Below, piece by piece: positions 46,991 through 58,829 of a DNA stretch of 64,000 bases. A program made the position numbers and the translations under genes. The stretch comes from Elmis aenea (lineage: Eukaryota; Arthropoda; Insecta; Coleoptera; Elmidae). The DNA lies in assembly GCA_947652605.1 (NCBI GenBank), contig OX393580.1, positions 20,294,159-20,358,158 on the forward strand, given 5' to 3'. Under the pieces are notes generated by a model. That model was not told where the DNA came from and made no database searches. It saw only the letters and a list, made by a program, of their open reading frames with translations. The stretch's first letter is position 1. Each line of letters opens with the position of its first letter.

Positions 46991-47683
46991 AACTACACAA
47001 ACATGATATATTGTTACTCATACTTTAAAAAATACATATCTACTTTCATTTCGTTTAGAATCCTTAAGAAACAAGTTTTAAGGCAGGTCAAAATTTTTCA
47101 GGTTTTTTCATCTGTATACTCCTACAGTTTTTTTTTAAACATTCGAAATTTCTCCAATTGCCTCGATAGTTTGTGAAGTTCTTATTTGTACTCTAAAGAA
47201 ATTAGTTGGTTTAGAAACTTCCTAAGAAAATGTCTGCAGCATTTTAAAATTTTAAAATTTGCAAAAGTTCGAAACTTAGTTTAAGTAATGATTAAGTTTT
47301 AAATATTTAAATCACTCTAAATCTACCTTAAATATGCCTTAATCTTTTTAAAAGTTTTTTAGAATTTTTAAAAATTCTTCTAATGTGTTATACGAATCAA
47401 TGTCAGTCTTAAAAGTAATATTTAAAATTTTTGTATTCAATAAATTTAATGTATAAACATATGAACATTTTAAAAATTACCTATGTATTTTCCGAAACAT
47501 TAGTTAATTTCCATTGTTATTGTATTAAGTTAAGAATCAGGCAAACATCCTTTTACTCGATATTATTAATTAGATGCCCCAAATGCACTTAATTATGCTC
47601 ATTTAATTCAATTTTGATTGTTTGCCAATTGCCATAATTTAAACTGAACGCCAATTTTCAATGTAAATCAAGCCTTTAGTATT
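46991..47683. other. AT-rich intron, nothing recognised
   Basis: No coding motif or repeat structure was noted. Confidence 0.45.
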
Positions 47684-48482
47684 CAGGGCCGTCGACAGGG
47701 TGTAACATTGAGGCAGCCTGCCTCGGGGCGCCGCTTCACAGGACTTGAAAGCTTGAAACATGTGTTTATTTTTTACCTATCGTTCGTGATAAGCGTTGTG
47801 TAAGGTTGTTTTACAACATACTTTTTAAATTTGAATTTCAGTGTAAAACTTTTGCGTATTGCGTTTATCTTTGCATGCGTTAGTAGAGAGTAAAGTTTAG
47901 AGGTGAAATTTTCATAGAATAGAAGCATTATTTTGACATCTCGCTTTTGCACCACCGACGAACGACACTGACCAATTTCATGATTTATCAACGCGCAATC
48001 GCGTTGCTTATTTTAAAGGATTGTTATGAATAGTAAACAAAATAATAAGATTCATTGCAATGTTATTAAATGACTCTTTTATCAACTAAATAATTTTGAA
48101 ATACTGTCAGTTAAACGTTTATTTTTGTATTAAATAATACGATAATAATAATTTATGCAAAAAAGTTTTAGTGTTTCTTTTGTAATAAAAGCCAAATAGT
48201 TTTTAGAAATATGCTAATATTTTTGTCTTCTAATATACCTACATACTAATACTAATAGTTTGTTAAGCAGCAGGATGCTTTCATGAGGGGGGGATAATAA
48301 AGAGCCAAGGACTATTTTTTTAAAGCTTTTTTTGTTTTGAGCACAAAATTAAAATATTTTTTTTTTTTATGAAAAAGGAAATGAAAATGTTTGGCTCGCT
48401 AGTAAATTTTGATGACAACACCGGAAAGGGGCGGCATTGAAAGGTAAAACTGCGGGCGGCTCATACTTTCGCGACGGCCCTG
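47684..48482. mobile_element. hAT-like element, non-autonomous
   Basis: CAGGGCCGTCGACAGG at the left faces CGCGACGGCCCTG at the right, with a subterminal GCAGCCTGCC/GGGCGGC zone at each end. The 799-bp interior has no transposase. The expected 8-bp duplication (TTAGTATT / ATCACATT) is not convincing, so it may have decayed. Confidence 0.7.
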
Positions 48483-50257
48483 ATCACATTGTTTATTATC
48501 TTAATCACTATTTATGTACAATAGAATATTATTTTGTTTCCATTAATAACAGATTATTATTATTATTAACGAATATTTAATAAAACTTAATTTATGTTAA
48601 ATTAAAATGGAACATTATCATCACAAATCTGGATCTCAGAAGAGAAAAGAAAAAAAAACGAGAAAGAAAAAAGATGTAACCAAAGCTCTAGACTTGGGTT
48701 ATTATATTATATAAAATTTTTTTTTTTTAATACTTTATTTTTCGTATTTTTAATACAGAATTACATTGTATGAAAATGCGAGTCTTAAATTTATACCTTT
48801 CTTAGCGAAAAGGGGGGCTTGTTGTCTATTGCTTCTTGGGACCCGTATTGTCTCTAAACGGCCCTGGGCACAACACAACCGCACAAGTTAAAGTCTCTAA
48901 AAAATTATGCATCATATTAGGTTTTAAATTGTTAACGAAAAACTGGTATACCATTAAATTTTAATTTCGATAACGTGTACAATAGAAACACGTACAGTTT
49001 TCACTTGAATTCGGCTGTATCTCGCGCGAAAATAATATTGTTTTCGCGTTTGAACCGACTGTCATTTCTCCATCAAATAATTCTTTAATAAATGCCAGAA
49101 AAATAAAAGGTGACATTTGTGCGTGGAACTTGCATCTTTCTAGAAAGTAAATATCTCTATTGAGTTTTGTGGAATGTGTTTTAATATAAGACCATGTTCG
49201 CTGCCAAAATTTGGACGAGATGTTTTCGCAATGTACAATAAAATTTAAGCCCACGCGACCGATGTTCGGCCAAGAATATTGGGTAATGCGACCACAGAAT
49301 CTATCGAAAGGTTACTGAATCGAAGTCAACTTCCGGGAATTTGAAGAACTCCGGTTTAAAACCGGACGCGCGGAAAATCGTGCCAACTTAGATAAAATTA
49401 TGACAGTGAATGTCTGTAGTCAAGAAAATCTGACGATTTTACCGTTTTGTTGCTAATATTGGACATTAACAGGCAGTTCTTTGATTTCTACTAATACTTC
49501 AAAAACACATCTTTAAATTTTCTGCTCGTTTTTATTAAGCAAAAATTTATTGGTTCAGTTGACTGCTAAATTAATGTAATATACCTTACTTGTAGAAAAT
49601 CGCTTTTAAATTGTTAAGTTTATTTTTTTTTGGAAATTTTAATAAAGTCAGTGTTTAAAATTAAAAAGCTTTTGCTCTACTCATCAAAGTATTTCTATTA
49701 TGTCTCGTAAATTTTAACCAACAATCAAAAAATTTATGAAAAATTGCTTAAAAATTTTGAAAATTACCCAAATTAATTGGCACATGTTTTATTTAGATTT
49801 TACAGTTTTACAGATTATCGAAATAGTCATTTTACGAGTTTTGTGCTTATCCGGTTCGTAGTACTTTACGGACATACTTTTGAAATGTGATATATTTTTG
49901 ACTTATGTTATCAACTCCTCCCATTGGTACCTAAAAATGCTTAAAATAGAAAAACAAAAAATTTTAAGGAAGTTCTTCGATGACCATGACAATAAATGAA
50001 ATTTTGTAAAAATTTCTTTTATTTATTCAATTTATAAACGTAATCATGTTTCATTAACCCCCTTAATGTGTCCCATTTTTTGTTTCACTTACTGTATTGA
50101 AGTTAAGTTAACCCAAAATTAAAGAAATTATATTTAAATTACGCATTTTAATATTTGATTCTATAAACTAAGTAATCTTTTTAAATATAGACTTACATTT
50201 TGTGAAAAGTTGTGATTAAAAAGTAATTCATATAGCACATTTATTTTTTCTTTAGAT
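48483..50257. other. Intron, no feature recognised
   Basis: An unrecognised 97-codon frame lies at 48961-49254 (minus), next to a moderately GC-rich patch at 49255-49400. Nothing else was supported. Confidence 0.45.
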
Positions 50258-50752
50258 ACAGTGTGTACAAAAAGTAACGTAACGGATCAATATCTCGTCA
50301 TGTGACAACTTTACAAAAAAAGTTTAACATAAAAGTTGTTTGTGGTCATTTACTTAATAACCTTAATTTATTTTCAACTATACAGTGTTTTATTTTTTCA
50401 AATAAAACGTCTTGTATATTTTATAATTTTTAAATGTAAAATTGAATTATATTTCAAAAATATAAATGTTTTATTTATTTAAAATTAGTCGTTTTTGAGT
50501 ATTTTAAGTTTTATAAAAATATTGACAGAAACAGGAGTCTAAAAAAAAGATATTTCACAACTTGGGTATGTCACAACGAATTTCTTTAAAACTTTGTAGG
50601 ACAATAGTGTCATAGAAATTATTGAATAGTTAAAATTTCAAAATAATACACAGGGTGTTCCTTATGCCCAGTCCATTTAGTCAAACTTCAAACAAGAGTA
50701 AGTCAGTTTTTTTAAACGGTTAATCCTATATATTTTTACATTTTATTATTGA
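50258..50752 (+). repeat. ACAGTGTG repeat family, left flank copy
   Basis: It starts ATACAGTGTGTACAAAAAGT, with GTAACGGATCAATATCTCGT, ATTGACAGAAACAGGAGTCT and CACAGGGTGTTCCTTATGCC. It continues after the Helitron at 51098 to about 51215 (GTCTAAAATCAGTATTTCTC, AAACACAATATTTAATAGC). An inverted copy is at 61077-61645. Confidence 0.85.
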
Positions 50753-51097
50753 CTAGCGATTCCGGAGCCCCTTCGGGGCTCCTTCACCGCTAGATCCCGG
50801 CTTGCGCGTAGAAGGTTCGAGGGTTTAAACGTTACGTCGAATTGACAAATTGTCAAATTTTGACGAAATTCTCGCACCAGACGACCCGATTTAAATGTTG
50901 TGTGTAAGATTTTGGCACGTTTTCCTCAATATCTTTTCCGGACGATTTTTTTGGGAATTCTCATATAGTCTATGTTCTTTCCATGGTCCTATAGATTGTC
51001 TGTGCCAAATTTGGTCAGGATCGGATGAATGGTATAGGAATGCATAAAGGACAAACATCCATACAAACATACATACATTCATTTTTATATATATAGA
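50753..51097 (-). mobile_element. Helitron (non-autonomous, 345 bp)
   Basis: Read on the minus strand it begins TCTATATATATAAAAATGAA and ends with hairpin GGAGCCCCGAAGGGGCTCC then GGAATCGCTAG. The 5' TC, 3' hairpin and CTAG terminus, and insertion between host A and T without duplication, are the Helitron hallmarks. The host repeat is continuous across it (TTATTGA then TAATGGAATT, compared with TTATTGATAAGGAATT in the 61-kb copy). No Rep/helicase is encoded. Confidence 0.85.
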
Positions 51098-51779
51098 TAA
51101 TGGAATTACCTTTAAAAATTATTAGAGGTTATTATGTCTAAAATCAGTATTTCTCGGGTTATTGCTTTTTCCTGATAATTTATGGACGCAAACACAATAT
51201 TTAATAGCATTAAATTAGTAGACTGAAAATATCTCGAAAATTTGTATTAAATGTCAAATGCAACTCTATTTTAATTTTTTGACAGATTTTGCATTCTGTT
51301 TTTAATTAATTTTAAAAGAAATACAAATTGTATACAATTTTTTGAGAAAACGCATAAAAATTATTTATTTATGAAAAAAGCTACTAGAAAATCGTTTATT
51401 GTATATTTCATTGAACATAGACTAATCCAGGTCTTGTTACTAAAAAAAATCTGTTTATCGGAGCTGTAGATAATATTAATAGTTTTTTAAATATTAGGTG
51501 TGCACTTCAGGTATATTTAAAAAAGTAAGCATGCAATATGTGTTCTAAGCAGATATTTTTGTCATATTAGTCTAAAAAATAAAATATTTTTATGTAGGTA
51601 GATCAAACTTTAATCTTTAGGTACTTTTTTCCATTAATTTACAATCTGGCCAATATATCAGTTTAAAGATTAAAATATAATTGTATTTGACATTTAAAAC
51701 AAATTTTCCAGATATTGCTAAAGGGTACTAGTCTGTATATACTAACAGAGGGCGGAAGCCTTTTTTCAAAACCCCGGCA

Positions 51780-52635
51780 AAAATACTCGGAGTGCTCCTT
51801 AAATCGCCGTTTTTTTTCGATAAATCGTACGAAGGATCGAATTTTCCCGTGGGCCGGCCGGCGACTTCCGGAAAACTCGATCGGAAAAGTTATTCGCGAA
51901 AACGTGAAAAAATTTTGCGCTCTTATGGGTTTTCCGTGCTAAACAAAAGACGAGCGCCGTTCGGCCGTCTCTCGAGCTATCGACTCGAAATTCGGACGGG
52001 AGCGGGACGTAAACACTTCCAGATCGTCCTCCGAATTTCAGAAAAATTCGTCCGGCCGTTTTCGAGTTTTCGCGATTTCAATTTTTCGTACCGGCTAATT
52101 CGGAGCGGGCTTTGACCTCGCTCTGTACGTCGCTTCAAGTCAGGTGACCGCGCCGTTCGCCGGCCGTCGTTTCTAATCCGACGCCGCGTTCCCGGGACGG
52201 AAAGTCGACGAAAAAACGACGGTTCCCGGATCCGCGAGAAATGAGCTCGCCGACGGTTCAAGAATCAGATTTTTATGACCGATATTAACGAAGTTACGGA
52301 CGTTTTAAAAGTTCACACCGTTTTTCCCATCTAAATACGTGCAAAATGCCCGCGGATCGGTGCGCGAACGAAAGTGTTAGAATTTCGTTCGGGGCCGGCT
52401 TCGCAGACGAGCTCGAAGGAATTGTCGGACATCAAATTGTTCGTCAATTCTTTATCTGCAAGATCGTTTTTTAAAATTCGAAATCGGACAATTGTTTACC
52501 GAGTAATTGACGGTTTGCCGTGGGTCTGCAATTCGACACCGCAAAGCAAAATCTCATTCGCCCTTCACGCACAACGAACGCCGGTCGGCCGCCGGCTTCA
52601 GCTCGCTCGGGCGATGTACAATGTACGAAGTATTA
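51780..52635. other. GC-rich island of unknown origin
   Basis: About 850 bp with much higher GC and CpG than the surroundings (GGGCCGGCCGGCGACTTCCG, CCGGTCGGCCGCCGGCTTC). Frames up to 107 codons are open on both strands without any family motif. The segment around 52485-52540 (ACAATTGTTTACCGAGTAAT, GGTCTGCAATTCGA) has a diverged second copy at about 54285-54345. The piggyBac derivative at 52644 starts directly after it. Confidence 0.6.
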
Positions 52636-52643
52636 CCCTTTAA

Positions 52644-53214
52644 CCTTTAACTAGTCGCGTGTACTGTGTATACATAACTACTCGCATGGCGCCTCGGAGG
52701 CACCATTGGGGTTTTATAACAATATTTTTGACTTAAAATCTTAAAAATGTGTTAAACTGATTTATTCATGAAATATAAGCTAAATCTTAAAAAGAATAAC
52801 AATGACTAAATAAATTATAAGATATAAAAAATATATATCTGTATATAAAACATAACTGTAAAAACGTAAAATAATTTATTTTTAATACGAATCAAACATT
52901 GGATGCAAAGCATTCACTGCACAATTTTTTTGTATGCTCTGAAAAAATATTTTCATGGCATTGCGAACAAATTTGTTGCGAATGTCGATTTTTAGCCCTA
53001 GGGCATAAATGATAGCGTTCATGCCGAGTAACACATAATTGCATTTTACGGACTGTAAAATAGAGAAATATGAATAATACTATATAATTCGTATTCCTAA
53101 AAGTACAATTGAGGAATACATAAACAGATATTAGTGACAAAAAAATAATTAAAAATGTAACAACGATTTAAAAAACGCTTGGCGCCTCTGCGGCGCCGTG
53201 CGACTACTTAAAGG
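52644..53214. mobile_element. piggyBac deletion derivative
   Basis: Flanked by TTAA (52640-52643, 53215-53218); ends CCTTTAACTAGTCGCG and CGCACGG-type complement GTGCGACTACTTAAAGG. Subterminal GGCGCC-containing motifs (GGCGCCTCGGAGG, GGCGCCTCTGCGGCGCC) are shared by both ends. It keeps only the last part of a transposase, on the minus strand. Confidence 0.92.
52892..53140 (-). pseudogene. piggyBac transposase C-terminal zinc finger
   Basis: The frame ends with RKMQLCVTRHERYHLCPRAK, then CSQCHENIFSEHTKKLCSEC and FASNV before the stop. CxxCxxxxxSxHxxxxCxxC is the Cys-rich DNA-binding finger at the end of piggyBac transposases. The catalytic domain is absent; the upstream hydrophobic residues come from non-coding DNA. 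Confidence 0.85.
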
Positions 53215-53218
53215 TTAA

Positions 53219-54421
53219 CTGCGAGTTGTTGCCGTCGGCAAAATAATTATATTATCTAAAAACGATATAAATTATTTTGGCACATTTCTACTTGTTGATG
53301 ATTTACGACACTTGTCGTAGTGCATTTATGTCAAGAAACAATTTCATAAAGAGCGGTAGTTTTTGCTAATTTATCATCAAAACATAACCTAATTGTTGGT
53401 TAGTTTATGGCTCGAAAGATTTAGAACTTTATTCAGATTAAAGAATAATTTAACACAGAAAGACGTTTCCAACAGATCAAACTGTGTGTGTGGTGTGTCT
53501 CTACGTTATAATAACATAATTAGCACCTAAAATCAATGTTGTGGTTTTGCAGTGTTTCTGCGGCAGCAATTTTTGTTTTTCGATAAAAACAGTTAAAAAA
53601 CATGTGAATGATTTTTAAAATTATTTTTTCCACATTTCTGCAATAAAATATAGGTACCCAAAATATTCGTGCAATTAGGGGTTAAAATTGCATTTGCCTT
53701 AAAAGTTAATTAAAGAGCCAGAATAAATTGTGGCACATCGAACTGTTTGCCGTTTTTTCCTCTACCTACGATACGGCTTTTTACAATTTAACCTCCTCGG
53801 ACCTGGTCCATTACAATGGACTCAATTCATATGCATATTGTAAATAACTTTGTAGTATGTTTTTTTTTGTTCCACATGAGTTTTTAATGAACGGTAGAGT
53901 ACTGTTATAGACTTTCAACGAATTAGGCGCCATCTATCCAAACTAAGCCGCATTATGGTTTTAGGACTGACGTTGATACGAGATGTCAGTTGAGTAGTGT
54001 CTGTTAATTTGAATTTTTTGTTGTTTAAGCTACGGATTTTTGTTATTTGTGAAAAACTGTTCTTAAGAAAAATCGCCGTAATTTTTTTAAATCATTTTTG
54101 TCCCGCGGGACCTAATGTGATATCTGCTCAAGACCCAATGGCCATCACAGAGGACATGTGAAAAATCCATGAAAATAAAAATTAAAAAAATATGAAATAA
54201 GTAACCTAAATAATATACTCAAAATCCAGAATAATTTTTTTAAGCCTTAAAATTAATTCAGGTCCGAAGTGAAGAGGTTAGAAGTGGACAATTATTTGCC
54301 GAGTAATTAATGATTTCTCAGAGGTCTGCAATGTGATTGGTGTTATTTTCGCTACGGCGAAGTAGATTTGTTTTAGCGCTCGCTCGGCAACTTTGAAAAC
54401 TCTCTGATTTAATTTTTTTAC
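53219..54421. other. Intron, mostly unrecognised
   Basis: AT-rich. The only link found is the diverged copy (about 54285-54345) of the GC-rich island segment at 52485-52540. Confidence 0.45.
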
Positions 54422-56414
54422 CAAGGTGGTGTATCACTTTGGATTCTTCATGCTTTTCCCTACACGTTCGTATAAAATTTTCGATGTTTTGAGTTATATC
54501 ATGAGAATACATCGCCTTTGATGAGTGACATTTGAAATATAACCTAGAAATACAAATTGTCAGAAGTCAGTATTGCAAACTTAAAACTGAACAGTGAAAT
54601 TCCCATAATAAGCGTGAAGTTGGCAGCGAATGTTACGTTACGTACAACATTGCGTAGATGATTTGAATTGACCACAATTTTGACGTTTCAAAATTTTCAA
54701 TGTCAGTAGTCAGTTCGGCAACCATAACATGGAAAAATTAAAACTCGTAAATTACACAAAAGTTGTACACGCATAGCAAAACTACACCGGGTGTACCCAA
54801 TTAAAATCAAGCCACCTTCTTAGGTTTTAATTTTAGGTAAACGAAATGTAGACGTTAAAATTAAAAAAAAAACAATTCTGAACTTCTGAACATACAATAT
54901 GTGCGCTATTGTTTCACTTCAGGTTTCGTTGAACTTTGTTATTTCTAATAGAACACCACGTAAAATTTTACGATTTAGGAATAGGGAAACTATTATTTTG
55001 AATACAACAGCACCGTTTTCGTTAATTTTTATAACCTCAAATAATTTTTGTCTAAAAATTAAATGTTTTATTAAGTGTGCTGTGACCTACATAAATTGAA
55101 TATTAATGTGTCAACAAGTGTTCAAAAAACGTTTTTGTAAATTTGAACTAACGTTTGGTTTGCTTTAACAGACCATAAAGTTTGCGATATTGGTTTAAAC
55201 GGAAGGATGATGGCTCATCCGGTTATTTAAATAGAGTATTTTCTGACCAAGCCAACAAAAGCAATAGCTTAGTATTTTAATAAGGATTTATTTGGAAAAA
55301 TTTAAAAAAAAGTTAACCGTTCATTCAACAAAATTTTGGATGTGTTAAGTTAATTTCGTTTTCGTTTTTATTCCTTAACGTTTTAATAGATTTGTGGTTG
55401 TTTATAATCGTCGTGAAAATGGTCAACAACAAAAAAAAACATAGGTTTTGTTTATGCGGGTCGCAGCACAAAAACAAATATAATTATTGTCCAAAATTTA
55501 GTTGAGGTTTCACATCACCTAGAATAACGCAATAATTGTATTATGTGTAATACAGGATGTTTCATATTTGAAATAACAAAGGTATGGTAAGGTAATCAGT
55601 ATACAGGGTGTCCCAAATAACATTACGAGCATTGGGATGTTACTTATTATAAATGTGCAGGTTTGCCTTTATTATATGAGTTGTTTTTAAGTATGAGAGG
55701 AGCTACAGTCTATTTGTAGAAGTACAAAATTCTTCGTGCTTTAGAAGTTATAGCAAAAAAATACTAAAAAAATTATGAATACGTACAAAAATAATAATGT
55801 AATAAATCAATATGTATAATAGGTACATTACATAAATAAAAGGTTAGGTGGGACGACAGTTTAGTAAGCGCAAAGGACATTATGCTTTCATATTTGAATT
55901 TTAATTGCATTAGTAATAAGTTGGTTAACATTGCTCATTTTACTTCGTGTAGCAAGTAGCATTGTCTGTAATACTGAACGATAAATTTGATTCGTATAAC
56001 ATATATATGATATATTCGCTACGCAATGCATTTCCTTAGCCGCATTCGAAATATAACTAGAAATTGGGTATTATTATACAGGTTGTCCCATATAGCATTT
56101 TCAGCATGGGTATCTCGCTTATCATAAAAGATACAGCTTCGATATAAGATGAATCAAAGAAGCTATAATCAATTTTTTTAAATGATCCGCGCTTTATACA
56201 CAATGTGTTACCGAAAATCAAGAAAAATCATATTTTACCCTTCACTTATCAAGCTACCTATAAAAATAACAACAAAAACCAGCTAATTAAATGTCAAATG
56301 ATAGTTACCACTTCTATTCGGTATCATTTATTAAAATTTTATAGTATTGTTGTGTACGAGGAATTTTGTACTTAAAAAAACTGATTGTAGCTCCTCTCAT
56401 ACTTGGGAATGATT
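54422..56414. repeat. ~2-kb tandem duplication, copy A
   Basis: It starts CAAGGTGGTGTATCACTTTG and is repeated, nearly identical, from 56415 (offset 1993 bp). It contains the ACACCGGGTGTACCC and ACAGGGTGTCCCAAATAACA motifs of the common repeat families. The TTAA at 55103-55106 is the empty site of the piggyBac MITE in copy B. The matching 66-codon frames in the two copies look non-coding. Confidence 0.9.
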
Positions 56415-58826
56415 CAAGGTGGTGTATCACTTTGGATTCTTCATGCTTTTCCCTACACGTTCCTATAAAATTTTTGATGTTTCGAGTTATATCATGAGAC
56501 ATCGCCTTTGATGAGTGACATTTGAAATATAACATAGAAATACAAAATGTCAAAAGTCAGTATTGCAAACTTAAAACTGAATAGTGAAATTCCCTAAATA
56601 AGCGTGAAGTTGGCAGCGAATGTTACGTTACGTACAACATTGCGTAGGTAATTTGAATTGACCACAATTTTGACGTTTCAAAATTTTCAATGTCAGTAGT
56701 CAGTTCGGCAACCATAACATAGAAAAATTAAAACTCGTAAATTACACAAAAGTTGTACACGCATAGCAAAACTACACCGGGTGTACCTAATTAAAATCAG
56801 GCCACCTTCTTAGGTTTTAATTTTAGGTAAACGAAATGTAGACGTTAAAATTAAAAAAAAAACAATTCTGAACTTCTGAACATACAATATGTGCGCTATT
56901 GTTTCACTTCAGGTTTCGTTGAACTTTGTTATTTCTAATAGAACACCACGTAAAATTTTACGATTTAGGAATAGGGAAACTATTATTTTGAATATAACAG
57001 CACTGTTATCGTTAACTTTTATAACCTCAAATAATTTTTGTCTAAAAATTAAATGTTTTATTAAGTGTGCTGTAACCTACATAAATTGAATATTAACCCT
57101 TTCCCACGGATTGCGTAGTAAAGCGTACCACTTTCAAATGTTGTCTCCCGCGCAATGCGTAGTAAAGCGTAGTGACTTTTTAAAACGCAATAGGATGCCA
57201 TCTATCGACGTAATTGGCAACTATGTGACATTTCTGTATACTAGAAAGTTTCCTTTAATAGACACTGTCATTTTTGGCGCTTACACACTACTTTTAAATT
57301 CAAAAAAGGGCGGAGCCCTTACAGCAGTTGATAGGCAATTACACATCTCTGAAACGCCAGGGAAGAAAACATTCTCTATCTTCATCTTGCCCTCAACCAA
57401 AAAATTTTCATTTTTCAAAAATTGAGGGAAGGGTGAAGTCCTTTGTATTCTGCATGAATAAAAAAAAAAAAAAACAGCAGGAAGAGCAGTTCAGAGTGCT
57501 TTTAAATGCCTATAATGCAATCTAACACTGTGTCGAGTGGGGTGTTTTCTCCAGTAGGTATCATGGAGAGAAGGGAGTTCTAGTGAGCAACTAGGTGGTT
57601 GAATATTTTTTTATATAAAGTTCATGATGTTGTTATTGTTATGTGAAAATTAGAATAGTTTATGTTAACTTTTAAATGTTCAAATAAATAATTTAAATGT
57701 TAATTTTATTTAGCAAGAACAATACTTTGTTTTACACATATAACTGCCCAAATAATATCCGTGGGAAAGGGTTAATGTGTCAACAAGTGTTTAAAAAATG
57801 TTTTTGTAAATTTGAACTGACGTTTGGTTTGCTTTAACAGATCATAAAGTTTGCGATATTGGCTTAAACGGAAGGATAATGGCTCATCCGGTTATTTAAA
57901 TAGAGTATTTTCTGACCAAGCCAACAAAAGCAATAGCTTAGTATTTTAATAAGGATTTATTTAGAAAAATTTAAAAAAAGTTAACCGTTCATTCAACAAA
58001 ATTTTGGATGTGTTAAGTTAATTTCGTTTTCGTTTTTATTCCTTAACGTTTTAATAGATTTGTGGTTGTTTATAATCGTCGTGAAAATGGTCAACAAAAA
58101 AAAACATAGGTTTTGTTTATGCGGGTCGCAGCACACAAAAACAAATTTAATTATTGTCCAAAATTTAGTTGAGGTTTCACATCACCTAGAATAACGCAAT
58201 TGTATTATGTGTAATACAGGATGTTTCATATTTGAAATAACAAAGGTATGGTAAGGTAATCAGTATACAGGGTGTCCCAAATAACATTACGAGCATTGGG
58301 ATGTTACTTATTATAAATGTGCAGGTTTGCCTATATTATATGAGTTTTTAAGTATGAGAGGAGCACCAGTCTATTTGTAGAAGTACAAAATTCTTCGTGC
58401 TTTAGAAGTTATAGCAAAAAATATTAAAAAAATCATGAATACGTACAAAAATAATAATGTAATCAATCGATATGTATAATACATTACATTAATAAAAGGT
58501 TAGGTGGGACGACAGTTTAGTAAGCGCAAAGGACATTATGCTTTCATATTTGAATTTTAATTGCATTAGTAATAAGTTGGTTAACATTGCTCATTTTACT
58601 TCGTGTAGCAAGTAGCATTGTCTGTAATACTGAACGATAAATTTGATTCGTATAACATATATATGATATATTCGCTACGCAATGCATTTCCTTAGCCGCA
58701 TTCGAAATATAACTAGAAATTGGGTATTATTACACAGGTTGTCCCATATAGCATTTTCAGCATGGGTATCTCGCTTATCATAAAAGATACAGGTTCGATA
58801 TAAGATGAATCAAAGAAGCTATAATC
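56415..58826. repeat. ~2-kb tandem duplication, copy B
   Basis: It follows copy A head to tail and differs by few substitutions and small indels, plus the 675-bp piggyBac MITE at 57097-57771. Similarity ends at GCTATAATC (58826; equivalent to 56170 in A), where the hairpin-array element begins, so the last ~245 bp of the unit are missing. Confidence 0.9.
57097..57771. mobile_element. piggyBac MITE 2 (filled site)
   Basis: Flanked by TTAA (57093-57096, 57772-57775); begins CCCTTTCCCACGGATTGCG and ends ATCCGTGGGAAAGGG. Copy A of the duplication has the intact sequence GAATATTAATGTGTCAAC, so the insertion is proved by an empty site in the same window. Short frames inside (57111-57425) show no transposase motif. 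Confidence 0.95.
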
Positions 58827-58829
58827 GCA

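Noticed and set aside
48841..48880. CGGCCCTGGGC as a second hAT end
   Set aside because: No partner CAGGGCC terminus or duplication was found nearby.
48961..49254. 97-codon minus-strand frame
   Set aside because: Reasonable composition but no recognised domain, no splice or promoter support; may be a decayed insertion.
54899..57089. Near-identical 66-codon frames in the two 2-kb duplicates
   Set aside because: Conservation is explained by the recent duplication; substitutions are not biased to silent sites (T to I, PF to LL, I to T).
57111..57525. Frames inside the piggyBac MITE at 57097-57771
   Set aside because: No transposase block or zinc finger; the element is non-autonomous.
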